From: Hymenobacter sp. ISL-91
GTDB lineage: Bacteria; Bacteroidota; Bacteroidia; Cytophagales; Hymenobacteraceae
DNA length: 64,000 bases
Assembly (NCBI RefSeq): GCF_018613725.1
Contig: NZ_JAGGPS010000013.1
Location: 42,141 to 106,140 of the forward strand
Reading direction: 5' to 3'
Shown here: one piece after another, positions 9,300 to 22,055 of the stretch
Position numbering within the stretch: the stretch's first letter is position 1
Layout: each line of letters opens with the position of its first letter
Position numbers and translations under genes: made by a program
The notes under the pieces: generated by a model
Told to the model about the DNA's origin: nothing
The model's database searches: none
The model's input: the letters and a program-made list of their open reading frames with translations, nothing else

Positions 9300-9683
9300 T
9301 TACCCTACGTATTGCTTTACCACCCGCACCAGGGCATCAAAATCGAGTGGCTTGGGTAGATAATCGGTTACGCCGGCCTCGCGGAATTGCTCCATCGAGT
9401 AGTTGTTGGCGTTGCCGGTGATGGCAATTACTGGAATTTTGGCAATGCGCGGGTCGGAGTTGCGGCGGATTTCGCGGGTGCACTCCATGCCGTCTTTCAC
9501 CGGAATATTGATGTCCATCAGCACGCAGTCGATGGGCTGGCTTTCGATTTGCCGGATAACTTCGCCCCCGTTTTTGGCCGAGACAATGCGGTATTGCTGC
9601 AGTTCCAGAATCTTTTTTGTGAGATTGAGGATAACGGAGCTGTCCTCGGCGATGAGAATGGTTTTGGCGTTTAGGTTTTCCAT
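9300..9683 (-). CDS. Stand-alone response regulator receiver protein
   Basis: A CheY-like receiver of 127 residues with no output domain. The phosphoacceptor is D57 (VLMDINIP), the acid pocket is E13-D14, the switch residue T89 and the conserved K111 (DYLPKP). It lies 64 bp downstream of the large hybrid histidine kinase on the same strand. It is therefore a likely partner in its phosphorelay, receiving phosphate from the kinase's Hpt domain. Output is presumably by protein-protein contact. Confidence 0.9.
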   Translation of the reverse strand: MENLNAKTILIAEDSSVILNLTKKILELQQYRIVSAKNGGEVIRQIESQPIDCVLMDINIPVKDGMECTREIRRNSDPRIAKIPVIAITGNANNYSMEQFREAGVTDYLPKPLDFDALVRVVKQYVG

Positions 9684-9747
9684 AGGTGGTGGGCGGAGAG
9701 GAAGTTGGGAATGAAAAGGACGCGAAAAGGCAGCGCGGCCCGGCCCG

Positions 9748-13929
<4,182 letters not shown>

Positions 13930-13995
13930 GAAAGAGGCAGAGAATGGCAAAATGGCTTCCCCAACAAGCGGGTCCCCGAACGAAGTTCTTAAATT

Positions 13996-14008
13996 GGGAA
14001 CAATTCCC
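13996..14008. promoter_or_regulatory. Small inverted repeat in a divergent intergenic region
   Basis: GGGAA-CAA-TTCCC, a perfect 5-bp inverted repeat between the start of the hybrid kinase gene and the divergent glycosyltransferase. It could be an operator; nothing else supports this. Confidence 0.25.
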
Positions 14009-14103
14009 GAATAATCCATCTTTTTGCGCTATTCCCCCTGTTACCTGCTCTGCCGCCCCGCCTGGTTTTCACCGTTACAACCGACCTGAATTACGACCAG
14101 CGG

Positions 14104-15198
14104 ATGCAGCGCATCTGTTCCTCGCTGGCCCGCGCCGGCTATGCCGTACTGCTGGTGGGCCGGCAGGGGCCGGCTTCGCAGCCACTAGGTCCGCAGCCGT
14201 ACGCCCAGCACCGGTTACGCTGCTTTTTTCAGCGCGGAAAAATATTCTATGTAGAGTACAACCTGCGCCTGCTGCTGTTTCTGGCGGGCCAGCGGGCGGC
14301 GGCCTGGTGCGCCATCGACCTCGATACGGCCCTGCCCGTATGGCTGCGGGCCTGGCTGGGCGGGCAACCCTTCGCGTACGATGCCCATGAACTGTTTACT
14401 GAGGTGCCCGAAGTGGTGGCCCGGCCCCGGGTGCAGCAGCTGTGGCGCCGGATTGAAAACTTTATTGTGCCCCGCGCGGCGTTGGCCTACACCGTGGGCC
14501 CGGCGCTGGCTCAACTGTTCGGGCAGCGCCACGGCCGGCCCTTTGCGGTGGTGCGCAACATCAGCCGCCTCAGTGCCGAAACCCTGCCGCCTGCCCCCAG
14601 CGCGGCGCCGGCCGACGGCTTTATTCTGTACCAGGGGGCTCTGAACGCCGGCCGGGGCCTGGAGGAGCTGCTGGCCGCCATGCCGCAGATACAGGGCCGG
14701 CTGGTGCTCTGCGGCGAGGGCGACCTTTCGCACAGCCTGCGCCGGCAGGCCGGGGCGCTGGGGTTGCTGGCGTCGGGGCAGGTGGAGTTTCGGGGCTTTG
14801 TGCGGCCCGACGAACTGCGCGAGCTGACGCGCCACGCCACGGTGGGCGTTAACCTGCTGCGCAACGTGGGCCTGAGCTACTATTACTCGCTGGCCAACAA
14901 GTTTTTCGATTACCTGCACGCCGGTGTTCCGCAGGTCGTCATCGACTTTCCGGAGTACCGCGCCCTCAACGAGCAGTACGACGTGGCCGACCTCGTGCCC
15001 GACTTGGAACCGCCTACGCTGGCTGCCGCCCTCAACCGCCTGCTGCCCGGCGGCGACGCAGCCCGGTACCAGCAACTGGCCGAAAATGCCCGTCGCGCCC
15101 GCCCGCTGCTTAGCTGGCAGCACGAGGAGCAGGAGCTGCTGCGGCTGTACGCCACGCTGCTGCCCAACGCGCAGGTAGCTGGCGCGGCCGGCGCGTAA
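14104..15198 (+). CDS. Glycosyltransferase, GT4-like (start uncertain)
   Basis: At least 364 residues of a GT-B glycosyltransferase. Conserved points are AYDAHELFTEVPEVV, the donor-site region LYQGALNAGRGLEELL, and LANKFFDYLHAGVPQV. The ATG at 14104 cuts into the fold: the same frame is open from 13993, and its translation just before the ATG reads LVFTVTTDLNYDQR, a normal first beta strand. No ATG, GTG or TTG lies in that extension, so an ATT or CTG start near 13993-14041 is possible. It ends 41 bp before miaA. Substrate unknown. Confidence 0.8.
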   Translation: MQRICSSLARAGYAVLLVGRQGPASQPLGPQPYAQHRLRCFFQRGKIFYVEYNLRLLLFLAGQRAAAWCAIDLDTALPVWLRAWLGGQPFAYDAHELFTEVPEVVARPRVQQLWRRIENFIVPRAALAYTVGPALAQLFGQRHGRPFAVVRNISRLSAETLPPAPSAAPADGFILYQGALNAGRGLEELLAAMPQIQGRLVLCGEGDLSHSLRRQAGALGLLASGQVEFRGFVRPDELRELTRHATVGVNLLRNVGLSYYYSLANKFFDYLHAGVPQVVIDFPEYRALNEQYDVADLVPDLEPPTLAAALNRLLPGGDAARYQQLAENARRARPLLSWQHEEQELLRLYATLLPNAQVAGAAGA

Positions 15199-15212
15199 GC
15201 CCGAATCGGCCG

Positions 15213-15220
15213 TAGCTTTG
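15213..15220 (+). promoter_or_regulatory. Possible -7 element upstream of miaA
   Basis: TAGCTTTG fits the Bacteroidota -7 consensus TAnnTTTG and lies 20 bp before the miaA start codon. No clear TTTG -33 box was found at the right distance, so this is tentative. Confidence 0.35.
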
Positions 15221-15239
15221 CGGCTTCTTACGTGCTCCT

Positions 15240-16166
15240 ATGAACCCGCCCGCTAACCTCACTGCTTCCAATCAACCAACGCTGCTCGTACTTACCGGCC
15301 CAACGGCCGTGGGAAAAACGGCCCTGTGCGTGGCGCTGGCGCAGCAGCTGCACACGGAAATTGTGTCGGCCGACTCGCGGCAGTTTTTCCGGGAGCTGAG
15401 CATTGGTACGGCCAAGCCTACCGCGGCCGAAATGGGCGGGGTGCGGCACCACTTCATCGATTCGCACAGCATTGCCGACGACTACAATGCCGGCCGCTTC
15501 GAGCAGGAGGCGCTGGCGCGGCTGGCCGACCTGTTTGAGCACCACAGAACCGTTATCCTGACCGGAGGCTCGGGCTTGTACCTGCAGGCCGTAACCGAGG
15601 GGCTCGACGATTTGCCGGCCGCGCCGCCCGAAATCCGGGCCGGGCTGCACGTTGAGCTGGCCGCCCATGGGCTGGCGCCGCTGGTGGCCGAGCTGGCCCG
15701 CCTCGATCCGGTAGCCCACAGCCGTATCGATCTGCAAAACCACCAGCGCGTGTTGCGGGCGCTGGAAATATGTCGGGCCACCGGGCAGCCGTTCAGCTCA
15801 TTCCACGGCCGCAAAACAACCGAACGGCCCTTCCGTATCATCAAAATTGCCCTCACCCGCGAGCGGGAAGAGCTCTATCGGCGCATTGATGAACGGATGG
15901 ACCTGATGTTGGCCGCCGGGTTGGAGGTCGAGGCCCGCGCACTGTATCCGTACCGCCACCACAATGCCCTGCAGACAGTGGGCTACCAGGAGCTGTTCGG
16001 GTATTTCGAAGGCCAATACGATTATGCTGAAGCCGTGCGCCTGCTCAAGCGCAACTCGCGCCGCTACGCCAAGCGCCAGCTGGCCTGGCTCCGCCGCGAC
16101 CCGCAATACCAGTGGCTGCATCCGGATGAGGTGCCCGGCTGGCTGGTCGAAAAACTGGGGTTTTAG
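15240..16166 (+). CDS. miaA: MiaA, tRNA dimethylallyltransferase
   Basis: A protein of 308 residues transferring a dimethylallyl group to A37 of tRNAs that read UNN codons. Seen: P-loop GPTAVGKTAL near the N-terminus, the SADSRQFFRELSIGTAKPT substrate loop, ILTGGSGLYLQAV, and the C-terminal TVGYQELFGYFEG...KRNSRRYAKRQLAW region. Length is typical. It is preceded by a glycosyltransferase with 41 bp spacing and converges with a haloperoxidase-like gene. Confidence 0.96.
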   Translation: MNPPANLTASNQPTLLVLTGPTAVGKTALCVALAQQLHTEIVSADSRQFFRELSIGTAKPTAAEMGGVRHHFIDSHSIADDYNAGRFEQEALARLADLFEHHRTVILTGGSGLYLQAVTEGLDDLPAAPPEIRAGLHVELAAHGLAPLVAELARLDPVAHSRIDLQNHQRVLRALEICRATGQPFSSFHGRKTTERPFRIIKIALTREREELYRRIDERMDLMLAAGLEVEARALYPYRHHNALQTVGYQELFGYFEGQYDYAEAVRLLKRNSRRYAKRQLAWLRRDPQYQWLHPDEVPGWLVEKLGF

Positions 16167-16193
16167 CAGGCTGAATGGCTTCTGAGCTCTGCT

Positions 16194-17534
16194 TTACTTC
16201 CAGCGGAGGCTATTGATGTGCTGGCCGATTTTACGGCCCTCGCGTAGGCCCACTTCATTGTCCTGGCGGGAGTGGATGCCGCCCAGAAAGCGCGACAGGG
16301 CCGATTCTTCGGCCGTTTCCCAGAACGAATGATAGGTGCGCGCCTTGAAGTCGGTGGCCCGGGCCACGTCGCGCCCCCGGCCCACGTGCGAATCGTCGGT
16401 GAAGGTGAGGTTGCCGTAGAGGCCCTCCAGCACTACGGCCGTGGCTGCCGACTGCGTGGCGTGCCCCGAAGAGTAGCCCGGAAACGGCGGCGAGGGCCAG
16501 AACGGTACCCAGGTAGGGTCGATAAAGCGGCGCACAAAGGTATAGGGCCGCTCGTTGTTGAAGGTGTATTTGCACTTCCAGCAGATGATGAAGGCATCGG
16601 CTACGGCAATGCCTGTGCGGGCGAAGGTTTCAGCGGCCTTGCCCAAGTCGGCCTGCGTGGTGGTTACTATAATGCGGGCCAGATTGTAGGAGTGGCCGGG
16701 GGGCGTAAAGGTGTCGCTCGGATCGTCGGCCCACCACACGGCTATTTCCTTCTCCTGCTGCGTCAGGCCAGTGTTTTTGGCATATACCTCTAGGTACTGC
16801 GCGTAGTACTGCGAGGTAGGCGAGGCGGAGTAGGGAAGGGGCGAGGGCATCGGCATGGCCGCATCTAGGGCCAGAAAGGTGCGGTTGCTGCCCCAATAGG
16901 GCTGCATCGGCCGGAGCCCGTTCTCGGTAGGTTGCCAGTCGCCCGGGTTGGTAGTGGGCACGTAGCCGGTCGGGAAGTTGCGCAGGTAGCCCTCGTGGCC
17001 GCCATCGGTTTTCGACCACGCAAATATGGCCTCCGCCACGGCCCGGCCATACGTCGCCGAACGCTCGGCCGTGGATGCGTCGGGGCCGGCATACGCGTGG
17101 GCCAAGGCCTGCTCCAGCGAGTCGATGCGGGCACGGCTAGCCGCAGGGGCGTTGGCAAACAGGTTTTTCAGGATGAGGGCTTGGGCTGCGTTGGCGCACA
17201 GCGGCCAGCGGTAAGCCCGCCCGGTTTCGGGTTGGGGCAGGCTGCCGAGCTGCTGGAGCTGGCCGGCCAACGAGCGGTGTCCCGGCATCCCCGCCACCAC
17301 CGACTCATAGAGCGTGAGACCCGCGTAGCCCAACGCGCGTGCCGCAACGGGCGGCGTAAAGCCGGGGCTCTGGCGCACCAGCTGCAATGTGAGGGCGCTC
17401 CACTTGGTAGCCACTGCCGCATCATAGCTGCTGGCTGGTGCTACAGCCGGCGCTACCTCTGGTTCCGGCTGGCAGTTGCTCAGCAACCCCAGCATCAGCA
17501 GCGCCAGACCGGAAAGTGGCCGCCACCGCCGCAT
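16194..17534 (-). CDS. Vanadium-dependent haloperoxidase-like lipoprotein (PAP2 superfamily)
   Basis: About 446 residues from the ATG at 17534; another ATG lies 18 bp upstream. The N-terminus is a lipoprotein signal (LALLMLGLLSNC). The vanadate or phosphate pocket is recognisable as KYTFNNERPYTFVRRF followed by WPSPPFPGYSSGHATQS, matching the core and PAP2 histidine motif of vanadium haloperoxidases, and RPYTF supplies the upstream arginine. The family includes halogenating peroxidases and acid phosphatases with the same pocket, so activity is uncertain. An AT-rich leader with TATCTTTA (around 17600) may be its promoter. Confidence 0.8.
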   Translation of the reverse strand: MRRWRPLSGLALLMLGLLSNCQPEPEVAPAVAPASSYDAAVATKWSALTLQLVRQSPGFTPPVAARALGYAGLTLYESVVAGMPGHRSLAGQLQQLGSLPQPETGRAYRWPLCANAAQALILKNLFANAPAASRARIDSLEQALAHAYAGPDASTAERSATYGRAVAEAIFAWSKTDGGHEGYLRNFPTGYVPTTNPGDWQPTENGLRPMQPYWGSNRTFLALDAAMPMPSPLPYSASPTSQYYAQYLEVYAKNTGLTQQEKEIAVWWADDPSDTFTPPGHSYNLARIIVTTTQADLGKAAETFARTGIAVADAFIICWKCKYTFNNERPYTFVRRFIDPTWVPFWPSPPFPGYSSGHATQSAATAVVLEGLYGNLTFTDDSHVGRGRDVARATDFKARTYHSFWETAEESALSRFLGGIHSRQDNEVGLREGRKIGQHINSLRWK

Positions 17535-17800
17535 AGAGTAGATTTTTAGCATACAGAAGGGCAGATTGAATAGCGAGCAGAAGAATTTACCTGAATAAAG
17601 ATACTTTTTAGAATTGATATATTTATAAAAATTATTCAATTAGTTACTGATTATGTGTGCGGATTGCCGTTGAATTTTGCCGTCGACTGGCTGAAGGTGC
17701 TGGAAAGAAGGGCAGTGGTGTGCTGGCTTTGCTGGCAGATGCAGGAAGGTAGGCAGCAGCAGCCCGAAGAACAGAAGCTACAGTGGCGGTAAAACGGCAT

Positions 17801-17833
17801 AAAAAAACTGCCAGCACCCGAAGGCGCTGGCAG
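17801..17833 (-). terminator. Terminator of pfkA
   Basis: On the minus strand a 10-bp stem CTGCCAGCGC/GGTGCTGGCAG with a TTCG-type loop is followed by seven T residues. It lies 37 bp after the pfkA stop codon. Confidence 0.85.
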
Positions 17834-17869
17834 AAAGTGCTAGCAATGAAAAGCCAACTGAAGCAGGCG

Positions 17870-18844
17870 CTAGGCGTTCAGGATTTCCACCATGCGCATA
17901 AAGCTCTGGTTGATGAGCTTGCGTTTGTGAATGGTGTCGGCGAAGGGCGTGTACACGAGCTTGCGGTCGACGATGCCGGCCATCACGTTGCGCATGCCAT
18001 TCATCAGGCCTTCCACGGCCGCAATGCCGATTTGCGAAGCCAGCATCCGGTCGGCGGCCGAAGGGGCGCCGCCGCGCTGAATGTGGCCGATAATGGTAAC
18101 GCGGGTATCGAGCTGCGGTATGGCGGCCTTTACCTGCCGCGCTACTTCGTGGGCGTTACCTTCCTCGTCGCCCTCAGCAATAACCACCAGAAACGAGGTT
18201 TTGGAGCGGTTTCGCCCGTTTCTGAGCGTTTCAATTACCGCCTCAGTCGAGAGCTGGGTTTCGGGAATCATCACGATTTCGGCCCCGCCCCCGATGGCGC
18301 AGGGAATGGCAATGTAGCCTGAGTCGCGGCCCATTACCTCCACAAAAAAGCACCGGTCGTGCGAGTCGGCCGTATCCCGGATTTTGTCAATTGCCTCCAG
18401 GGCTGTGTTTACGGCCGTATCGTAGCCAATGGTGTAGTCGGTGCCATACAGGTCGTTGTCGATGGTACCGGGCGCGCCCACTATCGGAATACCGAACTCC
18501 TGCTCGAAAAGCGTGGCCCCGGTAAAAGTACCGTTGCCGCCAATGGCCACCAGCCCATCGATGCCGTGATTAACGAGCTGGTCGAAGGCTAGCTGCCGGC
18601 CTTCGCGGGTCTGGAACGACTGGCTGCGGGCCGATTTGAGGATGGTGCCGCCTTTTTGAATGGTGTTGGAAACCGAGGCCGAATCGAGCTTCACAAACTC
18701 CCCCTTCACCATACCGCTGTAGCCGCGCATGATGCCGTACACCTCGATGCCGTGGTAAACGGCCGTGCGAACCACGGCCCGGATGCAGGCGTTCATACCG
18801 GGCGCGTCGCCTCCACTGGTGAATACTGCAATGCGCTTCATCAT
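17870..18844 (-). CDS. pfkA: ATP-dependent 6-phosphofructokinase
   Basis: A protein of about 324 residues phosphorylating fructose 6-phosphate in glycolysis. Seen: IAVFTSGGDAPGMNACIR at the N-terminus (GGD glycine loop), catalytic PGTIDNDLYGTD at about residue 100, EVMGRDSGYIA, and IGHIQRGGAPSAADR near the C-terminus. GGD at the ATP loop points to ATP rather than pyrophosphate as donor. The ATG pair at 18844/18841 precedes the conserved start; the ten codons upstream look non-coding. A good promoter and a terminator bracket it as a single-gene unit. Confidence 0.96.
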   Translation of the reverse strand: MMKRIAVFTSGGDAPGMNACIRAVVRTAVYHGIEVYGIMRGYSGMVKGEFVKLDSASVSNTIQKGGTILKSARSQSFQTREGRQLAFDQLVNHGIDGLVAIGGNGTFTGATLFEQEFGIPIVGAPGTIDNDLYGTDYTIGYDTAVNTALEAIDKIRDTADSHDRCFFVEVMGRDSGYIAIPCAIGGGAEIVMIPETQLSTEAVIETLRNGRNRSKTSFLVVIAEGDEEGNAHEVARQVKAAIPQLDTRVTIIGHIQRGGAPSAADRMLASQIGIAAVEGLMNGMRNVMAGIVDRKLVYTPFADTIHKRKLINQSFMRMVEILNA

Positions 18845-18915
18845 ACTCGTCTGTCGCTTACATGTGGGCAAACCGGCCCACCGGACCGCAACCGGTAAAG
18901 GTGCGGAATTTGCGC

Positions 18916-18948
18916 CGAAAGTACGTTGCCGGCCCGGTTAAATGCAAA
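18916..18948 (-). promoter_or_regulatory. Promoter of pfkA
   Basis: Minus strand: TTTG (18945-18948), a 21-nt spacer, then TACTTTCG (18916-18923), close to the Bacteroidota consensus TTTG-N19-21-TAnnTTTG. It lies 72 bp before the pfkA start codon. Confidence 0.6.
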
Positions 18949-19115
18949 CCGACCACTAGTGGGGTTAACCGTTTCTGTGGCGGATGCGTATCGGCTTTAT
19001 TGCGTATTGGTTGTTAAAGCCCTAACTTAACTTTCGTTGCGGCCGGGTGGCCCCACTCCGGGAACCCCCGGATACCCTCGCACATCTCCGTTCTCCCCTG
19101 CCAACTACCCGCCCC

Positions 19116-19544
19116 ATGTTTGGTTTTTTTGAAAATGAGCAGACCAGAAAGGTTAAGAGCCACTTGGTAAACCTGGCCGCGCTGGCCAAGGCCGACGGGC
19201 ACATCGACGAGCGGGAAATGAACTTTATTGTGGCCGTGGGCCGCAAAAGCGGCATGCGTGCCGGCGAAGTGCGGGCCCTGGTGGGCAACGCCAGCGCCCA
19301 CGATATGCTGCTGCCCGACAACGACTCGGAGCGCTTCGACCAGATTTTCGACCTCGTAGATATGATGCTGGCCGACGGCGTAGTCGACGATACCGAAATG
19401 CGCTTCTGCATCGATATGGCCCAGCGGCTGGGCTTTGCTCCCAACCTTGTAGCCGGCCTAGTGCGCAGCATCTCGCAGGGCGTGCGCGACGGCCTGCCCC
19501 GCGAGCGGGTCAAATCCGACGCCATGGCGCTATTGAATACTTAG
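19116..19544 (+). CDS. TerB-like protein
   Basis: A small helical protein of 142 residues. LAALAKADGHIDEREMNFI and MMLADGVVDDTEMRFCIDMAQRLG are the two repeated acidic helical motifs of TerB-type proteins (AKADG.I...E). Family members are cytoplasmic, sometimes metal-binding, and often unrelated to tellurite. The ATG at 19116 is chosen because conservation starts at MFGFFENEQ. Its stop codon overlaps the stop of the convergent aminotransferase gene by 3 bp, inside a near-palindrome (AATACTTAGTAAGTATT). Confidence 0.75.
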   Translation: MFGFFENEQTRKVKSHLVNLAALAKADGHIDEREMNFIVAVGRKSGMRAGEVRALVGNASAHDMLLPDNDSERFDQIFDLVDMMLADGVVDDTEMRFCIDMAQRLGFAPNLVAGLVRSISQGVRDGLPRERVKSDAMALLNT

Positions 19545-20728
19545 TAAGTATTGATTGCGCGCAATAGTCCCGCGCAGGCTTCGTCAATCTGCTCCAGGGT
19601 GATGGTGAGGGGCGGGGCAATGCGCAGCGAGTTGTCGCAGAACAAAAACCAGTCGGTGAGCAGGTGCTGCTCCCACAGGGCCCGGTCGATGAGCGGCTTA
19701 AGCACCTCAAACGACTCAAACTCGACGGCCATCAGTAGTCCGCAGTTGCGCACCTCCCGAATGGATGGATGTACCAGCAGTTCGCGAAACCGAGCGGCTT
19801 TGGCAGCTACATCGGCCAGCAGGTTTTCTTCCTGAATAACCTGAAGCGTAGCCAGTGAGGCCGCGCACGACACCGGGTGGCCCCCAAACGTGGTGCAATG
19901 GCCCAGAATAGGGTCGGTTTTGAAACCCGCCATAATGGCCTGGGGCGCAATAAAGGCGCCGATGGGCATGCCGCCGCCCATGCCTTTGGCCGTGAGCAGA
20001 ATATCGGGCTCGATGCCGAACTTCTCGAAGGCCCAGAACGTGCCCGTACGCCCAAAGCCGCACTGAATCTCGTCCAGAATCAGCAGCGCGCCCACCTCGG
20101 TGCAGCGCTGGCGCAGGGCGGGCAGGTAGCCGGGAGCCGGCACGCGCACGCCCGCTTCACCCGGCACGGTTTCTATCACCACGGCCGCCGTGCGTTCGGT
20201 TATGAGCAGCAGGTCGTCGAGGTTGTTGTGGCGAATGTGGCGCACATCGGGCAGCAGAGGCCGAAAAGCGTTCTTGAAACCCTCGGAGCCCGTGATGCTG
20301 AGGGCGCCGTGGGTGGAGCCGTGGTAAGCGTTGTGGCAACTCACCAACTCGGTGCGGCCGGTGTGGCGCTTGGCCAGCTTCAGGGCACCCTCCACGGCTT
20401 CGGTGCCCGAGTTGGTGAAGTATACGTTGTCGAGGCGGTCGGGCAGCGTGGCGGTGAGAGCCTGGGCCAGCCGGGCCGGCGGGGCCTGCACCACTTCGCC
20501 GTACACCATCAGGTGCAGGTACTTGTCAAGCTGGCCCTGAATGGCGGCCAGCACCCGCGGGTGGCGGTGGCCCACGTTGCTGACGCCGATACCGGAAATC
20601 AGGTCGAGGTAGCGGGTGCCATCGGGCGCGTACATGTACACGCCCTCGGCCCGCTCAATTTCCAACAGCAGCGGAAAGTCGGAGGTCTGGGCCTGGTGGC
20701 GCAGGAAAAGCTGGCGAGGAGTAAGCAT
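19541..20728 (-). CDS. Class III PLP-dependent aminotransferase
   Basis: A protein of 395 residues of the acetylornithine/4-aminobutyrate aminotransferase group. Seen: GTRYLDLISGIGVSNVGHRHP, the cofactor-phosphate motif TNSGTEAVEGALKLAKRHTGR, LILDEIQCGFGRTGTFWAFE and the PLP lysine in LLTAKGMGGGMPIGAF. Amine donor and substrate cannot be read from sequence, and no arginine-pathway genes are adjacent. It is convergent with the TerB-like gene. Confidence 0.88.
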   Translation of the reverse strand: MLTPRQLFLRHQAQTSDFPLLLEIERAEGVYMYAPDGTRYLDLISGIGVSNVGHRHPRVLAAIQGQLDKYLHLMVYGEVVQAPPARLAQALTATLPDRLDNVYFTNSGTEAVEGALKLAKRHTGRTELVSCHNAYHGSTHGALSITGSEGFKNAFRPLLPDVRHIRHNNLDDLLLITERTAAVVIETVPGEAGVRVPAPGYLPALRQRCTEVGALLILDEIQCGFGRTGTFWAFEKFGIEPDILLTAKGMGGGMPIGAFIAPQAIMAGFKTDPILGHCTTFGGHPVSCAASLATLQVIQEENLLADVAAKAARFRELLVHPSIREVRNCGLLMAVEFESFEVLKPLIDRALWEQHLLTDWFLFCDNSLRIAPPLTITLEQIDEACAGLLRAINTY

Positions 20729-20790
20729 ACCGCAAAGGTACGCCGGAGCGCTACCAATGGGCTAACGAACTTACGTTGCGGAGGGCGCGG

Positions 20791-20899
20791 GAGGAGCGGG
20801 CCTTGTCCCCGCCCGCCGTCGGCATGTGCTTTGAGAATCGTCATGACAGTCGTTCAGCGCACTGTACTGACGGCGGGCGGGGACAAGCCCCGCCCCTAC
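20791..20899. repeat. Palindromic repeat element, class C (GGGGCGGGGCTTGTCCCC), copy 1
   Basis: Arms 20791-20820 and 20869-20899 pair over most of their length; the left arm has a few changes relative to other copies. It lies between the aminotransferase start and the end of the Spy-like gene. Further copies are at 32422, 36997 and 46003. Confidence 0.85.
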
Positions 20900-20927
20900 A
20901 CCGGACTAATAGACGTTAAGTAGCCTA

Positions 20928-21413
20928 TTAGTCGTCGGTGCCGCCACCCATACCCTGGGCACCGGGCCGGCTGGCCACGCGCTTCAGCACTTCGCGGGTA
21001 AACTGGCGCTCGGCCAGGAACAGGGCCGCTACCTGCCGCACGCTGATAACGCGCTGGAACCGCTCGAAATACTCCTTTTCGAGGTCGATGTCCTGCTGGC
21101 GGAGCTTAAATGAAAGGTTGAAGTTGTCGCGCAGCTGCTGGTCACTTAGGCCATCGGTCTGGTTGGGGCGCAGCTGGCGCAGGCGTTGGTTCAGGTCGCG
21201 GCGCTTGGCCGTGAACTCGTTGTAGACGGGCCAGAACTTCTGGGCCTGCTCGGGGGTGAGGGATACTTTTTGGGTGATGAAGGCCACACGGGCATTTTCG
21301 AGCTGGCTCAGCCGCTCCGCCCGCTGGCCGCCGCCACGCTGGGCAACGGCCTCGGGCAGCAGGCCGGCGGTTAGCAGGCTCAGCAGCAGCAGGGTACGAA
21401 ACAGGTAGTTCAT
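20928..21413 (-). CDS. Periplasmic Spy/CpxP-like protein
   Basis: A protein of 161 residues with a signal peptide ending near AVAQ (about residue 25). The mature part is helical, Arg/Gln-rich, and has VSLTPEQAQKFWPVYNEFTAKRR, similar in style to the LTPEQ motif of Spy/CpxP-type chaperones and sensors. It is the last gene of a three-gene run starting with an ECF sigma factor, with about 40 bp to the upstream gene. A role as an envelope-stress effector or sensor is inferred from context. Confidence 0.65.
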   Translation of the reverse strand: MNYLFRTLLLLSLLTAGLLPEAVAQRGGGQRAERLSQLENARVAFITQKVSLTPEQAQKFWPVYNEFTAKRRDLNQRLRQLRPNQTDGLSDQQLRDNFNLSFKLRQQDIDLEKEYFERFQRVISVRQVAALFLAERQFTREVLKRVASRPGAQGMGGGTDD

Positions 21414-21451
21414 AGGAAGAAAAGGAAAGCGAAAAAATAAAAAAGCGGTGT

Positions 21452-21910
21452 TTATAGATAGCTCTCATCAGCCAACTGCTGGTCGAGCAGCTCGCGCACC
21501 TCATCGGGCGAAGCCTGCCAGTAGGTGTTGGCGGGAGTGGCAAGGGACGTGCCGGGCACCTCGGCCAAATCGACGAGCGTAATGCGTTGGTCGGTGGTGA
21601 GCAGGTAGTTGAGCAGCTGCTCCTGCGGTACGTGGGCCAGCGCATCGGGGCTGGAGGCCAGCGGTGCAGTCGGGGTTAGCCAGAACGCGGCCGCAAAGCC
21701 GCCCAGCACCACGGCCGAGGCCAGAGCAGTGCGCATCGGGGCCGTGAGGGCCGCCAGCCAGCCCCAGCCGGGGGCAGTGCCGGCGGGCGCGCTTTGCACC
21801 CGCTGCATCACCCGCATCGGCAGCTGCTCGAAGTAGCGCTCGGGCGGCGGGGCCAGCGTGGGCCGGGGGCGGTTGCGGCGGTGCTCATCCAGGTTGAAGG
21901 GCGTGTTCAT
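21452..21910 (-). CDS. Putative anti-sigma-type single-pass membrane protein
   Basis: A protein of 152 residues with a cytoplasmic N-terminal part (about 1-57), one membrane segment around residues 60-78 (MRTALASAVVLGGFAAAFWL) and a short outer region ending in a low-complexity acidic tail (EVRELLDQQLADESYL). No zinc anti-sigma motif is seen. Its position directly after an ECF sigma gene and its topology suggest an anti-sigma or regulatory partner; there is no family match I can name. Confidence 0.55.
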   Translation of the reverse strand: MNTPFNLDEHRRNRPRPTLAPPPERYFEQLPMRVMQRVQSAPAGTAPGWGWLAALTAPMRTALASAVVLGGFAAAFWLTPTAPLASSPDALAHVPQEQLLNYLLTTDQRITLVDLAEVPGTSLATPANTYWQASPDEVRELLDQQLADESYL

Positions 21911-21948
21911 AGTGCTTAGAGGTGGTCGCGGGCAAGAGGTTTAAATCA

Positions 21949-22055
21949 CAGATGGTGCAGATGGTTGGATAACACAGATTCGTGCTGAAGACTTGATGAA
22001 GCCGATACCTGGTCAACAGAACGAGTTGGTGTCATCCAACCATCTGCAACATCTG
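21949..22055. repeat. Inverted repeat overlapping the sigma-factor stop codon
   Basis: Arms 21949-21970 and 22034-22055 pair over 22 bp with one mismatch (CAGATGGTTGGAT core). The right arm encodes the last residues of the ECF sigma factor (LQMVG). It could attenuate transcription into the two downstream genes. Confidence 0.75.

Noticed and set aside
17640..17800. Possible small RNA in the gap before pfkA
   Set aside because: Apart from the pfkA terminator, no stable structure, promoter or open frame stands out.
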